This document shows positions 50,801 to 58,398 of a DNA stretch of 64,000 nucleotides, in pieces. Origin of the DNA: a virus; IMG/VR virus record IMGVR_UViG_3300042561_000402, positions 1 through 64,000 of that record; one strand, given 5' to 3'. Under the pieces are notes generated by a model that was not told where the DNA came from, searched no databases, and saw nothing but the letters and a program-made list of their open reading frames with translations. Position numbers and translations under genes: made by a program. Position 1 is the stretch's first letter, and the number at the start of each line of letters is the position of its first letter.

Positions 50801-51380
50801 TTCCTCAACTCAGTCATCCACAAGTAGCGGAACCACCAGTTCTACAAATTCATCAACAACCAGTTCCACTAATTCTTCCACATCCTCCTCCACGAATAGT
50901 TCAACGCAAAGTTCTACATCTTCTTCGACAAGTAGTTCGACAGGAAGCGGGACAACATCATCCACTTCTTCGGGGACGCAAACATCAACCTCTTCAGGAA
51001 CTAATAGCGCCACCAATAGCTCGACATCCTCGTCCACTGGTAACGGAACCACTAGCTCAACGTCTTCGTCAACAACAAGTTCCACAAATTCTGGAACAAA
51101 CACATCAACCTCTAGCGGGACATCTTCTTCTACGAACGAGTCCACTTCGCAGAACTCAACCATATCTCGCGGTAAGTCCATCTTTAATTTGACAATACCC
51201 AAGTGCCTGCGTAGTAATATCAATGTAACATTACCAAGCGGTGACTCATTTACCATTCCAGCAACCAGACAAACTGATCTTAGTTGGGGAGAATATGTGG
51301 AAGTAGCCCGTCAAAGCGAACATTGGAAACAGGGTATTTGGATTACCGAAATAACAGAAATATATTTACCAGAGCTTTAA
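47820..51380 (+). CDS. mucin-like Ser/Thr tetrapeptide-repeat virion protein
   Basis: The 1186-residue protein has an ordinary globular N-terminal part of about 283 residues (for example VWYGYRKESLPDVLVNLSIV). About 200 copies of a tetrapeptide S-[SG]-T-[NQSTGA] follow in two blocks (about 284-677 and 718-1107). Between them is an acidic insert, NRVQFFESTVIG. A C-terminal folded part (about 1115-1186) ends EITEIYLPEL. The repeats hold almost no charge or hydrophobic residue, like O-glycosylated mucin stalks. The two genes that follow at 2 and 23 bp spacing look like DUF3431 glycan-related proteins. It sits in a virion module and may be a fibre or capsid decoration; glycosylation is inference. 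Confidence 0.85.
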   Translation: MAEFPPRGKSEYPPLGKAFVAEYRYGDRDFPVVHIKKDPRVDNYKAPDVGEPCPDKRFPDHAFIQTLPTNSDERVLWVYEKLDGPIISGKILDKDGNVATLTRQPVVSGSPVDQGFKVLSSAINPENKAFGTKETVTVDEFPVLRGTQIDPRYGVALEYTKELVDAATAVGGVDGLESVEIEPKDQWRSWKLTTKLAQLPQDQVWYGYRKESLPDVLVNLSIVGTETFQPIPTWRVAPDMALKARFTRKFSMGPPPDPSPALSPKYWAEPFYIAVEYLRESASESETTSSSTSSGTTSSTNSSTQSSTSSGTQSGTNTSTQTSTNSSTQSSTSSGTQSSTNSSTSSSTNSSTQSSTNSSTQSSTGSSTSSSTNSGTQSSTSSGTQSSTNSSTSSSTNSSTSSSTSSSTTSSTNSSTQSSTGSSTSSSTNSSTQSSTSSGTTSSTNSSTSSSTSSGTTSSTNSGTNSSTNSSTNSSTSSSTNSGTTSSTNSSTNSSTSSSTNSSTTSSTNSSTNSSTTSSTNSGTNSSTNSSTNSSTTSSTNSSTQSSTNSSTTSSTNSGTASSTNSGTQSSTSSGTNSATNSSTSSGTTSGTSSSTSSSTNSSTTSSTNSGTTSSTNSSTNSSTTSSTSSSTNSGTQSSTNSSTSSSTNSGTTSSTSGGTTSSTNSGTQSSTTSGTNESTSNSEGNGSDSSAESNQGAVTLDDPNTNRVQFFESTVIGSSTTSGTNSGTSSSTNSGTQSSTSSGTSSSTNSGTQSSTSSGTTSSTNSGTQSSTSSGTSTSTSSGTQSSTNSGTSSSTSSGTNSSTSSSTTSSTTSSTSSGTTSSTNSSTSSSTNSGTTSSTNSGTSSSTSSSTSSSTNSGTTSGTTSSTSSGTTSSTNSGTSSGTTSSTSSGTSTSTNSGTTSSTASSTSSGTTSSTNSGTSSSTQSSTSSGTTSSTNSGTTSSTNSSTQSSTASGTSSSTNSSTSSSTGSGTQSSTSSSTSSSTGSGTQSSTSSSTQSSTSSGTTSSTNSSTTSSTNSSTSSSTNSSTQSSTSSSTSSSTGSGTTSSTSSGTQTSTSSGTNSATNSSTSSSTGNGTTSSTSSSTTSSTNSGTNTSTSSGTSSSTNESTSQNSTISRGKSIFNLTIPKCLRSNINVTLPSGDSFTIPATRQTDLSWGEYVEVARQSEHWKQGIWITEITEIYLPEL
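48673..51140 (+). repeat. 12-bp coding repeats of the mucin-like gene
   Basis: About 200 in-frame 12-bp units encode S-[SG]-T-x. The Ser and Thr codons vary freely (TCA, TCT, TCC, TCG, AGC, AGT; ACA, ACC, ACT, ACG), so neighbouring units are often identical in protein but different in DNA. All frames on both strands stay open for long stretches, which creates long false antisense frames. Confidence 0.95.
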
Positions 51381-51381
51381 T

Positions 51382-52026
51382 ATGGAAAAATCAAACAAAA
51401 AGACAGCAGATAGCCCAAAGTATCAAATTCTTATTGCAAGACACAACGAGAAAATTGATTATCTTAACTATTTGCCAAAGAGGGAAAATAGAAATTATGA
51501 AGTAATCGTTAGTAACAGTGGCGACCCAAAAGACCAATTCTCTTGTGACAGAACAATTGTACGCGAGAACGTGGGAAGAGAGGCTGGACACTATTTAAAT
51601 TTCATGGCCTCAGAGTACGAAAACATGGCCCCAACAGTTGTTTTTATTCAAGCTGGATGTTTCGCGCATTTTAATACCATTGAACCAATACTAGAGCTTT
51701 TTTATGGGGCTCCCGAATTCCCATTCCCAATGAGTTTTTTGGGCACGGAATCTGTAGTTGGAATTGAGAGTGTTCCAAGATGGTCTGAGGCCGAGCATAT
51801 ACTTAAAACAGCTTGGCAAGACGCAAGCTGGAACAAACCAATCAAAGGCAAGCCTTGGGTAATTGGAGGCGGGGCACAGTTTTACGTCAAAAAAGAAATT
51901 CTTATTAAAAGACCTCCAGAACATTATTTAAGAGCCATTGAATGCGCCAGAGATCCAGACTCAAAACTCGCACATGTTCTAGAGTTTCATTGGCCCAACA
52001 TGTTTGATCTTTCCTGCCTTCATTAG
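51382..52026 (+). CDS. DUF3431-like protein, putative glycosylation gene 1
   Basis: The 214-residue protein matches the DUF3431 layout: NVGREAGHYL (63-72), then VVFIQAGCFAHF (86-97), then GGGAQFYVKKEILI and RPPEHYLRAIE. DUF3431 proteins are predicted glycosyltransferase-like enzymes; the activity is not proven for all members. It starts 2 bp after the mucin-like gene and is paralogous to the next gene, so glycosylating the Ser/Thr repeats is the natural hypothesis. Confidence 0.65.
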   Translation: MEKSNKKTADSPKYQILIARHNEKIDYLNYLPKRENRNYEVIVSNSGDPKDQFSCDRTIVRENVGREAGHYLNFMASEYENMAPTVVFIQAGCFAHFNTIEPILELFYGAPEFPFPMSFLGTESVVGIESVPRWSEAEHILKTAWQDASWNKPIKGKPWVIGGGAQFYVKKEILIKRPPEHYLRAIECARDPDSKLAHVLEFHWPNMFDLSCLH

Positions 52027-52046
52027 AAAAACACAAAAGCTTAATT

Positions 52047-52685
52047 ATGGAACAAAAAAAATACAACGTACTGCTTGCGACACACTCAGAAGATCTTGAT
52101 TGGTTGAGATATCTTCCCAAAGAAAGAGATTACAACATTATTGTTTCCAACAGCAATGGGGTGAAAGATGTCTTTAATGCCGATTTGGTTCTAAATAGGG
52201 AGAATTACGGTCGGGAAGCAGGCCACTACTTTCATTACATGGTTGAGTTTTATGAAAGCTTGCCAGAAATAACCATGTTTGTGCAGGGTGATCCTTGGCC
52301 TCATGCTGCTGCTGGAAATTATACAATTTCGCTAATGGAGGTTCTTTTTGGAACGCCCGAATTCGTGTGGCCAATTACTTATCTTGGAAAGCAGTATTCA
52401 CCAAGCAAGCTCCTCTCTGGAGAGGATTCAAGACAGGCAAAAGCGATTAGGGCTGGAATCGGGGATCTTCCCATAGGACAAGGAATACCAATCAGTATTG
52501 GTGCCAATTTTTACGCAAGGAAGGATATCATCCTTTCTCGCCCAAAAGAAGTTTATCAAAGCTTTTTGAAATACGCAGCAGACAAAACGATATACCCAGA
52601 TGATCCTTATTACACGTTGGCACACGATCTAGAAGGCGTTTGGGGCGGCGTGTTCCAACATTCATCTGGAAAACGTGCCATCTAA
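52047..52685 (+). CDS. DUF3431-like protein, putative glycosylation gene 2
   Basis: The 212-residue protein is a paralogue of the preceding one: NYGREAGHYF (53-62), MFVQGDPWPH (77-86) and IGANFYARKDIIL near 150-162. Its motifs match DUF3431 better than those of gene 1, keeping Q-G-D-P. Its TAA overlaps the next start as TAATG. The role in repeat-protein glycosylation is inferred from adjacency. Confidence 0.7.
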   Translation: MEQKKYNVLLATHSEDLDWLRYLPKERDYNIIVSNSNGVKDVFNADLVLNRENYGREAGHYFHYMVEFYESLPEITMFVQGDPWPHAAAGNYTISLMEVLFGTPEFVWPITYLGKQYSPSKLLSGEDSRQAKAIRAGIGDLPIGQGIPISIGANFYARKDIILSRPKEVYQSFLKYAADKTIYPDDPYYTLAHDLEGVWGGVFQHSSGKRAI

Positions 52686-54565
52686 TGAGCGACATTCTTT
52701 CTGGTGGCGTAATTGATGATTCAACATCAGGCCCAATTCCATCCAATCTGGATGATCGGAAAAGGGACATTATTGCCGAACAGAAAGAAGCCCAGAGGCA
52801 AGACGCTATAGGTGGAACAGAAGTTCCACCAACCCCAAGTCAGCCGCAACAAATTCCAGAGCCACCACAGGTAGCACCACCGCTACCCGTAATACCATCG
52901 TTTGAATTTAACATCCCTGCATCGTTGGCAGAGGAAACAAGAGAGGTTGCCAGACAAGCAACCATTGACGTTATTAAAAACGTCACAATTAACGGCCAAG
53001 GCCCATCCATTGAAGGCTCCACAATCTCCTTCAACATACCTCAAGAAAGGCCAGCAAATGAGGTTTTTGTTTTTCAGGGGATCGCCATACCACAATCGCA
53101 ACTTTCTCAAGTAACTCAACCACAAATCCAGCAACAGCCAACGATTCAATTAGATAGAAATCAAGAAATACAATCTGTTACAGTATCTTCTCCGCAGGCA
53201 GTACGGGTTACAACGGAGCAAACTCAAGAACCCCAAGTAACAATTCAAGAAAGTCGCAGTGCAGAAATCAAAGCCATTCCTGCTGCCACAACTCAGGAAG
53301 AGGCTGTACAGCCAGAAATTCAAAAAATATCGACTGCCCCCCTTGTCGAAGCGGAATCCATACCTTTACAGGAACCCACTGTCCCACAATCACAGTCAGC
53401 CGAACCAAGAAGTGAGTCCATTGGGGAAAGGCAAGTTAGGGAAAACAATGAAAGGGCAGCAAGAAACAGAGAAATAAGGAGTGCCCTCGGATTGGGTGAA
53501 GCCTCGCCTTTTGATGAACCTCCAGAAGTTGTACCCAGAGAAACAGTTCCTATCGGGCAAAAACAAGACATAGAGAACAATGAAAGAGCCGAAAGAAACA
53601 GAGAAATAAGGAGCAATCTTGGACTTGGCAATGAATCACCATTAGATAAATACGAGGGAGTTTCTTTTGGAGAAAGGCAAGATGCGGAACTTTCTGAAAG
53701 AAGAGAAAGAGATAAAAAAATAAGAAGAGATCTTGGATTGGGTGAAATTTCTCCCTTTGACGAAGAAACGGATGTAGCCAAAGGCTTTAAAGCAGCCGAA
53801 GAAAGATACCGCCAAAGAATAGAAAGTGGCCCCAACTTTGACCGCGAATCAGATGTGCGTCAAAAAGGCGAAAGATATAGTGATTTTAAAGAGAGGCAAG
53901 AAGCCCTAAAAGAAGAACGCTCCGAACGCGCCGAAGCAGTAAGAGAACGGGCCGAACTCCAAAAAAGACTTAAAGATGGTGGAATTGCAGAAACCCCTAG
54001 TGGCATGGTTCCAGTTGCTCTTACGAGGGCAGATGGACAAAAAAGGATTCTGGCCTACCTCTCTTCGGAATTTGTTGGTGTTGTGGAGGGTGGTGAATCC
54101 CAAGATAGAATAACGAGCTTACCAGCAGAAGGTGACTATTATGAAGCTGGTGGAGGCGGTGCCCCTGATCATCCTTGGAAAATAAGAATTAGAACCATAC
54201 CAGAAACAGAGCCCCCAGAATATGAATATATGGTTGTAAGTGGAAAACTTTATACTGGTATAGGGGGTTGGGACAGCGTTGATGTTGAAGGTCTCAATGA
54301 ATGGAAATCGGCGCAAGAAGGTAACGTGATTCTTTTTGGAGAAGTTACAAATGGAGAATGTTCAGCCGCCTCAATAAAATTTGAAGAAACACTCCCAGAT
54401 CGTATTAAATACAATGATTTGGATCAGGAAGAATTCAATACTGTGATTGGATATCTATTTACATATGAAGGAACGTTTTCCGTTAAACAAGATGCGTTCC
54501 AAAATTTCACATTGACACAATTCTGTGTTGATTCAAAGTCAGCAATATACCCAATTTCGACTTAA
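52685..54565 (+). CDS. putative virion protein with tandem coiled repeats
   Basis: The 626-residue protein from ATG 52685 has a Pro/Gln-rich start. Three tandem repeats of about 40 residues follow near residues 240-380: ENNERAARNREIRSALGLGE, ENNERAERNREIRSNLGLGN and LSERRERDKKIRRDLGLGE. A charged helix comes next (KERQEALKEERSERAEAVRE), and a beta-rich C-terminal domain with YMVVSGKLYTGIGGWDSV. It lies between the DUF3431 pair and another structural gene with TAATG overlaps on both sides. A fibre or spike with a trimeric stalk is plausible. Confidence 0.7.
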   Translation: MSDILSGGVIDDSTSGPIPSNLDDRKRDIIAEQKEAQRQDAIGGTEVPPTPSQPQQIPEPPQVAPPLPVIPSFEFNIPASLAEETREVARQATIDVIKNVTINGQGPSIEGSTISFNIPQERPANEVFVFQGIAIPQSQLSQVTQPQIQQQPTIQLDRNQEIQSVTVSSPQAVRVTTEQTQEPQVTIQESRSAEIKAIPAATTQEEAVQPEIQKISTAPLVEAESIPLQEPTVPQSQSAEPRSESIGERQVRENNERAARNREIRSALGLGEASPFDEPPEVVPRETVPIGQKQDIENNERAERNREIRSNLGLGNESPLDKYEGVSFGERQDAELSERRERDKKIRRDLGLGEISPFDEETDVAKGFKAAEERYRQRIESGPNFDRESDVRQKGERYSDFKERQEALKEERSERAEAVRERAELQKRLKDGGIAETPSGMVPVALTRADGQKRILAYLSSEFVGVVEGGESQDRITSLPAEGDYYEAGGGGAPDHPWKIRIRTIPETEPPEYEYMVVSGKLYTGIGGWDSVDVEGLNEWKSAQEGNVILFGEVTNGECSAASIKFEETLPDRIKYNDLDQEEFNTVIGYLFTYEGTFSVKQDAFQNFTLTQFCVDSKSAIYPIST

Positions 54566-55401
54566 TGGGCAAAACTTCACATATTAAATATTTTAATGAT
54601 TGTTCCACGGTAGCACCTTATCCGCCAAAGGGCACAGGTGGCACCATAGTTGGAACTGGGGATTATGAATATTATTGTATAAAACTACCAATTCCTGCTT
54701 GTCTTAGACTTTTTTGGGGTGTTAAAAAGTGGAAATTATCTTATGATTATGATTTTCATATACTAATAGATGATGAATCCACAGATGATTCAAACGGATA
54801 TTTGCTTGGAAGCGAGATAACTGGTTCTGGAAGTGTTGAACTTGTAAGTGGGGATGGATATAGTACGTCTAATCTAAATTATATACATCTTCTTTCAGAA
54901 AAAGAAACTGATCTTTTCTGCAAAAACATAGAGCCAGAAACTAACGTATTGGATTATGGTTGGGATTATCCAGTAACCTACACCCGCAAGATCATTAAAA
55001 ACGAAGGAACGGAAGAAGAACCAGAAATCGTCACAACAGTTGACGAGCTTCAAGACAATTTATACGCAGCATTTGGCAGCGGTGGGGGTAGCCAGCAAGA
55101 GTTTTTTTCAAGGTTTTCAGAAACAGAAGATCCTTCAAATGAATTTTGGGTTAGCTTGATATTAACTCTAAGCGTTGGATTTAGTGCTGGGTATAGCCAA
55201 TTTGACACACCAACCTTCAATATAAGCAGAAGTACAACAGCCACGCTTAAGTTTCTTAACTACCAAATTCCAATTGAATTAGGAGCCACGAGCCTTCCAA
55301 GCTACGTTTTAAAATCTGAGGTTTCTAATGTTATTTTAGAACCCTATGAATGGTGGACATATGATGGAAAATATGATTCAGAAACTGGGCTTGAAAATTA
55401 A
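54565..55401 (+). CDS. putative virion protein
   Basis: A 278-residue, beta-rich, aromatic protein (KWKLSYDYDFHILIDD, TATLKFLNYQIPIELG), acidic overall. It is the last plus-strand gene of this block, coupled by TAATG to the repeat protein. It converges with the minus-strand genes with an overlap of 4 bp. No family was recognised. Confidence 0.65.
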   Translation: MGKTSHIKYFNDCSTVAPYPPKGTGGTIVGTGDYEYYCIKLPIPACLRLFWGVKKWKLSYDYDFHILIDDESTDDSNGYLLGSEITGSGSVELVSGDGYSTSNLNYIHLLSEKETDLFCKNIEPETNVLDYGWDYPVTYTRKIIKNEGTEEEPEIVTTVDELQDNLYAAFGSGGGSQQEFFSRFSETEDPSNEFWVSLILTLSVGFSAGYSQFDTPTFNISRSTTATLKFLNYQIPIELGATSLPSYVLKSEVSNVILEPYEWWTYDGKYDSETGLEN

Positions 55402-55688
55402 ACTTTCGGCCTGACAAATACCATTTCTCTGGTTTTGCCACCGTAATTAATTTTTCTCTTGGTTGATTCCACCATATCTTTAGAGATAAGGTCGAACATT
55501 GCCTGTCTTGAAAGACCAACCTCTTTGGCGGCTTGAATGGCAAGCTTCCATCCCTCTGCCTCCATATTTTCAATAGTGGTCTTGGTTCGGGCTTCTTTGA
55601 AAGAGTCCCAGACACTATCCCAAGATGGGACTACAATTTTAGGAGAGGAGCCTTTTGTTCTTCCAGATGTGCTATGATGGGTTGCCAT
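55398..55688 (-). CDS. hypothetical basic protein
   Basis: From ATG 55688 the 96-residue protein reads MATHHSTSGRTKGSSPKIVV, then a helix-turn-helix-like segment (WKLAIQAAKEVGLSRQAMFD) and a basic end. It may be a DNA-binding regulator. Its start overlaps the phosphoesterase gene by 58 bp. A longer reading from 55748 is less likely. Confidence 0.55.
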   Translation of the reverse strand: MATHHSTSGRTKGSSPKIVVPSWDSVWDSFKEARTKTTIENMEAEGWKLAIQAAKEVGLSRQAMFDLISKDMVESTKRKINYGGKTREMVFVRPKV

Positions 55689-56419
55689 GTGTATGTTCCT
55701 TTGTTTACTTGAAATACGAGAAATCCGAAGTCTACTACGCCAGTGCATCGTCTAGCCCCGAAACGTGAACCAAATCCCTGAAGAGCAGGGGTGGTGATGG
55801 CCAGCCAGTCTGGGCCTCCCGCGAAGTTGTGGTAATGGACATGGGAGCGGATAAAGATGTCTCCCTTGGGCTGTAGCTCTTTTTCAGACCATATGAGGTT
55901 CCATAGGCGATCTCTGGCAACTCCGCTATGCCGACCATGGGGAATGCCGCTGGAGCCCGCTGGGTGGTGTTTAAGGTCAAATACAACACCTTCTACCTCC
56001 ACCCACTCATGTTCTCCGATTGTGGCGTCTACGCGCTCTGCAATAATGTTCTCCCAGTCTTCTGAATCACCCGTATGGTAGGGAGTTCCCCTAGTGATAA
56101 CAATCTTGCAGTTTTTGGATTTCGGGATTTCGCGGATGATTTTTACCGCCATGTCACACTGCTCTTCCATGTCGGTGGTGATTTGTTCCGTTCCTCCAGA
56201 CTTCTTGCCCGTTCCGTCCACAAGATCCCCGTTAATAAAGATGATATCGTAGGGGCCGTTTTTGCGGATGTTCTGGCTATACCAGTTGTAGTAGGCTTTG
56301 TTGGCATTGACCCAGCGTGACCGCTCTTCGGCTGGTTCTTCTGGGAGGTAGCCTTTCGGGGTTAACCCTACTTTGTGGCCGCAGTGGAAGTCCGATAGGA
56401 CTGCTATTTTTTTGCTCAT
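55631..56419 (-). CDS. calcineurin-like metallophosphoesterase
   Basis: The 262-residue protein has the dimetal phosphoesterase motifs: D10-F-H12 (LSDFHCGH), G64-D65-L-V-D68 (NGDLVDG), an ITRGTPYHTGD segment in place of GNHD, H151-H152 (LKHHPAG) and S192-H193-V-H195 (RSHVHYH). It should hydrolyse a phosphoester such as a cyclic or terminal phosphate of a nucleotide or nucleic acid. Phages often carry such enzymes near nucleotide-metabolism genes. Its start overlaps the next gene by 4 bp. Confidence 0.85.
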   Translation of the reverse strand: MSKKIAVLSDFHCGHKVGLTPKGYLPEEPAEERSRWVNANKAYYNWYSQNIRKNGPYDIIFINGDLVDGTGKKSGGTEQITTDMEEQCDMAVKIIREIPKSKNCKIVITRGTPYHTGDSEDWENIIAERVDATIGEHEWVEVEGVVFDLKHHPAGSSGIPHGRHSGVARDRLWNLIWSEKELQPKGDIFIRSHVHYHNFAGGPDWLAITTPALQGFGSRFGARRCTGVVDFGFLVFQVNKGTYTWQPIIAHLEEQKAPLLKL

Positions 56420-57018
56420 AGAGAGGTTGCTTGGTTACAGAGATCTAAACACCGCGCATAGCCGCAGATATCGGCCACGCTGTCACGATGGCGCGGTGAA
56501 TTGGTGAGTCTGGAAAGCTTGACCGCAATCATGCACATGGCGATTTGTTGCGGGGTCACATTGGTTCCAAGAATAGCTCCCCACATCTTGGCTTGTTTGG
56601 TAAAGTCTTCAATGGGGCTTCCGTAGTCGGTTTGGCGATCATAGGAAGTAAGGCGCTTGGCAATGTCGCACACATCTTCTTTGTCCAATCTAACCATAGA
56701 CGGGTAGAGACGCAAGGGTTTTTCTAGCCATTGTGCTACGGCGACCTCCGCTCTTGCTCCTTTGGACTTCTCCCACTTGGGAAGAAGTACCAACTCATCG
56801 CACTCAAAGACTGCATCAATATCCCTTCGGGCACAGTCCTCGATAAACTTGCTGTCCATTTGAGAGTTGTGTGGATCTAGTCCTAGCTCTTGATCCATTC
56901 TTGCGGGGTTGATCACTTTATGCCCTGCTTTCAGTAGGGTTTCTTCGGCCTCAAAGAATGCAGGATGATTAAGGTTGGGATGTGAGCGCATAGGCCCACA
57001 GATGTATACTGTAGTCAT
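56416..57018 (-). CDS. DUF4406/DUF6378 two-domain nucleotide-metabolism-like protein
   Basis: The 200-residue protein joins two phage domains. Residues 1-105 match DUF4406, related to nucleoside deoxyribosyltransferases: YICGPMRSHPNLNHPAFF, INPARMDQE and VFECDELVLLP. Residues about 125-195 match DUF6378, a MazG-like helical domain: YGSPIEDFTKQAKMWGAIL, MCMIAVKLSRL and SVADICGYA. The pair suggests nucleotide sanitation or exchange, but no activity is proven for either family. Confidence 0.75.
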   Translation of the reverse strand: MTTVYICGPMRSHPNLNHPAFFEAEETLLKAGHKVINPARMDQELGLDPHNSQMDSKFIEDCARRDIDAVFECDELVLLPKWEKSKGARAEVAVAQWLEKPLRLYPSMVRLDKEDVCDIAKRLTSYDRQTDYGSPIEDFTKQAKMWGAILGTNVTPQQIAMCMIAVKLSRLTNSPRHRDSVADICGYARCLDLCNQATSL

Positions 57019-57033
57019 AGGTGTGTGTTGTGG

Positions 57034-57255
57034 TTAGTGGATTTGGATGCCGTAGTCGGCAATCAGATCGTAAAGAGTTTTCCTAACTTTTTCAATAGTT
57101 GTGCTATCCCAATCGGGATGAGAATTATGGCGAAGATGAGAGCGTAACTCATTGTCAAAATTGTCAAGAACAGCGCGAAAATCCCCTGCCTTGCAAGCAT
57201 CTTCAAACTCCTGTCGCTCTTCTGGAAGGGTGAAGGATAGAGATCCATTAGCCAT
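57034..57255 (-). CDS. small hypothetical protein
   Basis: A 73-residue helical protein with an EERQEFEDACKAGDF helix, then RSHLRHNSHPDWDSTTIEKV. Proteins of this shape (a helix ending in a KxxxxDLIADYG-like end) occur in phages beside nucleotide genes, role unknown. Confidence 0.6.
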   Translation of the reverse strand: MANGSLSFTLPEERQEFEDACKAGDFRAVLDNFDNELRSHLRHNSHPDWDSTTIEKVRKTLYDLIADYGIQIH

Positions 57256-57259
57256 TGTA

Positions 57260-57520
57260 TTAGGAGTCTTTGATAATCTTCTTCAAATCCCCGTCATCTA
57301 GATCGTCATCCCCCTCGTCCTCTTCTTGCCCGTAGAGGATGTCATGGATATTGGATACAATGCCTTCGATGGCGTAATCATTGCCGAACTTGAGGAAAGC
57401 GTTTTTGGTTTCGTGGCCGTCTTGAAATGTGGCAACGACAAAACCCGAATCAAAGTATTCAACAAGATCCTTGGCCAATTTGTCCAAAACTTCTTGCAGT
57501 CTTTTGTCATGGGAAGCCAT
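57260..57520 (-). CDS. small acidic hypothetical protein
   Basis: An 86-residue protein with a helix, a strand pair (FVVATFQDGHETKNAFLKFG) and a highly acidic C-terminal stretch EEDEGDDDLDDGD. The acidic end could mimic DNA or bind a basic partner. Function unknown. Confidence 0.55.
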   Translation of the reverse strand: MASHDKRLQEVLDKLAKDLVEYFDSGFVVATFQDGHETKNAFLKFGNDYAIEGIVSNIHDILYGQEEDEGDDDLDDGDLKKIIKDS

Positions 57521-57524
57521 GAGT

Positions 57525-57680
57525 TTAGTCGATTTGTTCGCGGCAGTTCTTGCATGTCTTGATTACTCCGACATGCTTGATCACGGTTTGTTCAATATTT
57601 TTTGAGCCGCAATAGGGACATTCTCTGAATTCGGGCTTGCGGTAGGTCTTTTTCTTTCGGGGACTGGGCTGCTCTTTCAT
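57525..57680 (-). CDS. 51-residue zinc-ribbon protein
   Basis: On the minus strand an ATG at 57680 gives MKEQPSPRKKKTYRKPEFRE, then C21-P-Y-C24 and C43-K-N-C46 around a short strand pair: a classic zinc ribbon. A role in transcription or DNA binding is possible. Its ATG overlaps the endolysin stop as ATGA. Confidence 0.65.
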   Translation of the reverse strand: MKEQPSPRKKKTYRKPEFRECPYCGSKNIEQTVIKHVGVIKTCKNCREQID

Positions 57681-58195
57681 TTAACTTTCGACTGATTGAT
57701 TCTGATGTAACACCTTGCCAAAGAATGGTTTCTGCTCTTGAGCCAAACGCCGTCACCAGAATCACTGTCTCTGGTTCCGCGCTGGTTTGTATTGCCCTCA
57801 ACACAGTCAAACATTGTTTTGCTTGTGGCCACCACAATTCCCGTATGGGAGAAGTCAAAGACCGCAATGTCCCCGACCTTGGGAGCCTTGGTATTGTAGA
57901 TGACTTGGGTGGTATTCGGGCGCTTCTTGGCCCATTCAATCAGTCCGAAAGCGGCGGCAGTCCTTGGACGCCACTTGCTGGGGGTCATGGTCTTCAGACC
58001 AAGCCAAGACACAACTTCCTTGTCGTTGAGCCACTGAGCCACACACCAATCAACAAACGCAGCACACCATGGCCAAGCTGCTGGTGCTAAGTTAGTTGCA
58101 GCTTGATACTCGCGGATTTTCTTGCCGCGATTGTTCCCACCAACCTCTTTAACTCCGACTTGCGAAAGCGCAATGTCTGCAAGTTTTTTTACCAT
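57677..58195 (-). CDS. endolysin with CHAP domain
   Basis: From ATG 58195 the 172-residue protein is a CHAP-type peptidoglycan amidase/endopeptidase: catalytic C44 in WPWCAAFVDWC, H117 in FDFSHTGIVV, and a third polar residue in CVEGNTN near 132-138. It has no signal peptide or cell-wall-binding domain. It should cut peptide cross-links or amide bonds of the wall at lysis. It lies directly beside three membrane protein genes, the lysis cassette. An upstream ATG at 58222 would overlap the preceding gene. Confidence 0.85.
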   Translation of the reverse strand: MVKKLADIALSQVGVKEVGGNNRGKKIREYQAATNLAPAAWPWCAAFVDWCVAQWLNDKEVVSWLGLKTMTPSKWRPRTAAAFGLIEWAKKRPNTTQVIYNTKAPKVGDIAVFDFSHTGIVVATSKTMFDCVEGNTNQRGTRDSDSGDGVWLKSRNHSLARCYIRINQSKVK

Positions 58196-58389
58196 TTGCA
58201 CTGCCTCTTGCCAATATCCCAATTTCTAGAAATCCGCTCTACCTCCGATTCGGTAGGACTTGGCAACCTTTCCATCATGGCCCCGCTTGATTTGGATGCC
58301 AATTTTGAGGGAACTGAATAGACGGACAAAGAAACTTCTGCGATCTTCTTTAGGGGGGCTTGGGACGAGTATTGCTTTGAGGGTTTCAT
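58189..58389 (-). CDS. small hypothetical protein of the lysis region
   Basis: A 66-residue basic protein, Ser-rich at the N-terminus and with a helical, charged end (TESEVERISRNWDIGKRQ). Its stop overlaps the endolysin start region by 7 bp. Coupling supports it. It could be a lysis regulator, but nothing is recognised. Confidence 0.5.
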   Translation of the reverse strand: MKPSKQYSSQAPLKKIAEVSLSVYSVPSKLASKSSGAMMERLPSPTESEVERISRNWDIGKRQCKW

Positions 58390-58398
58390 AAGATAATC

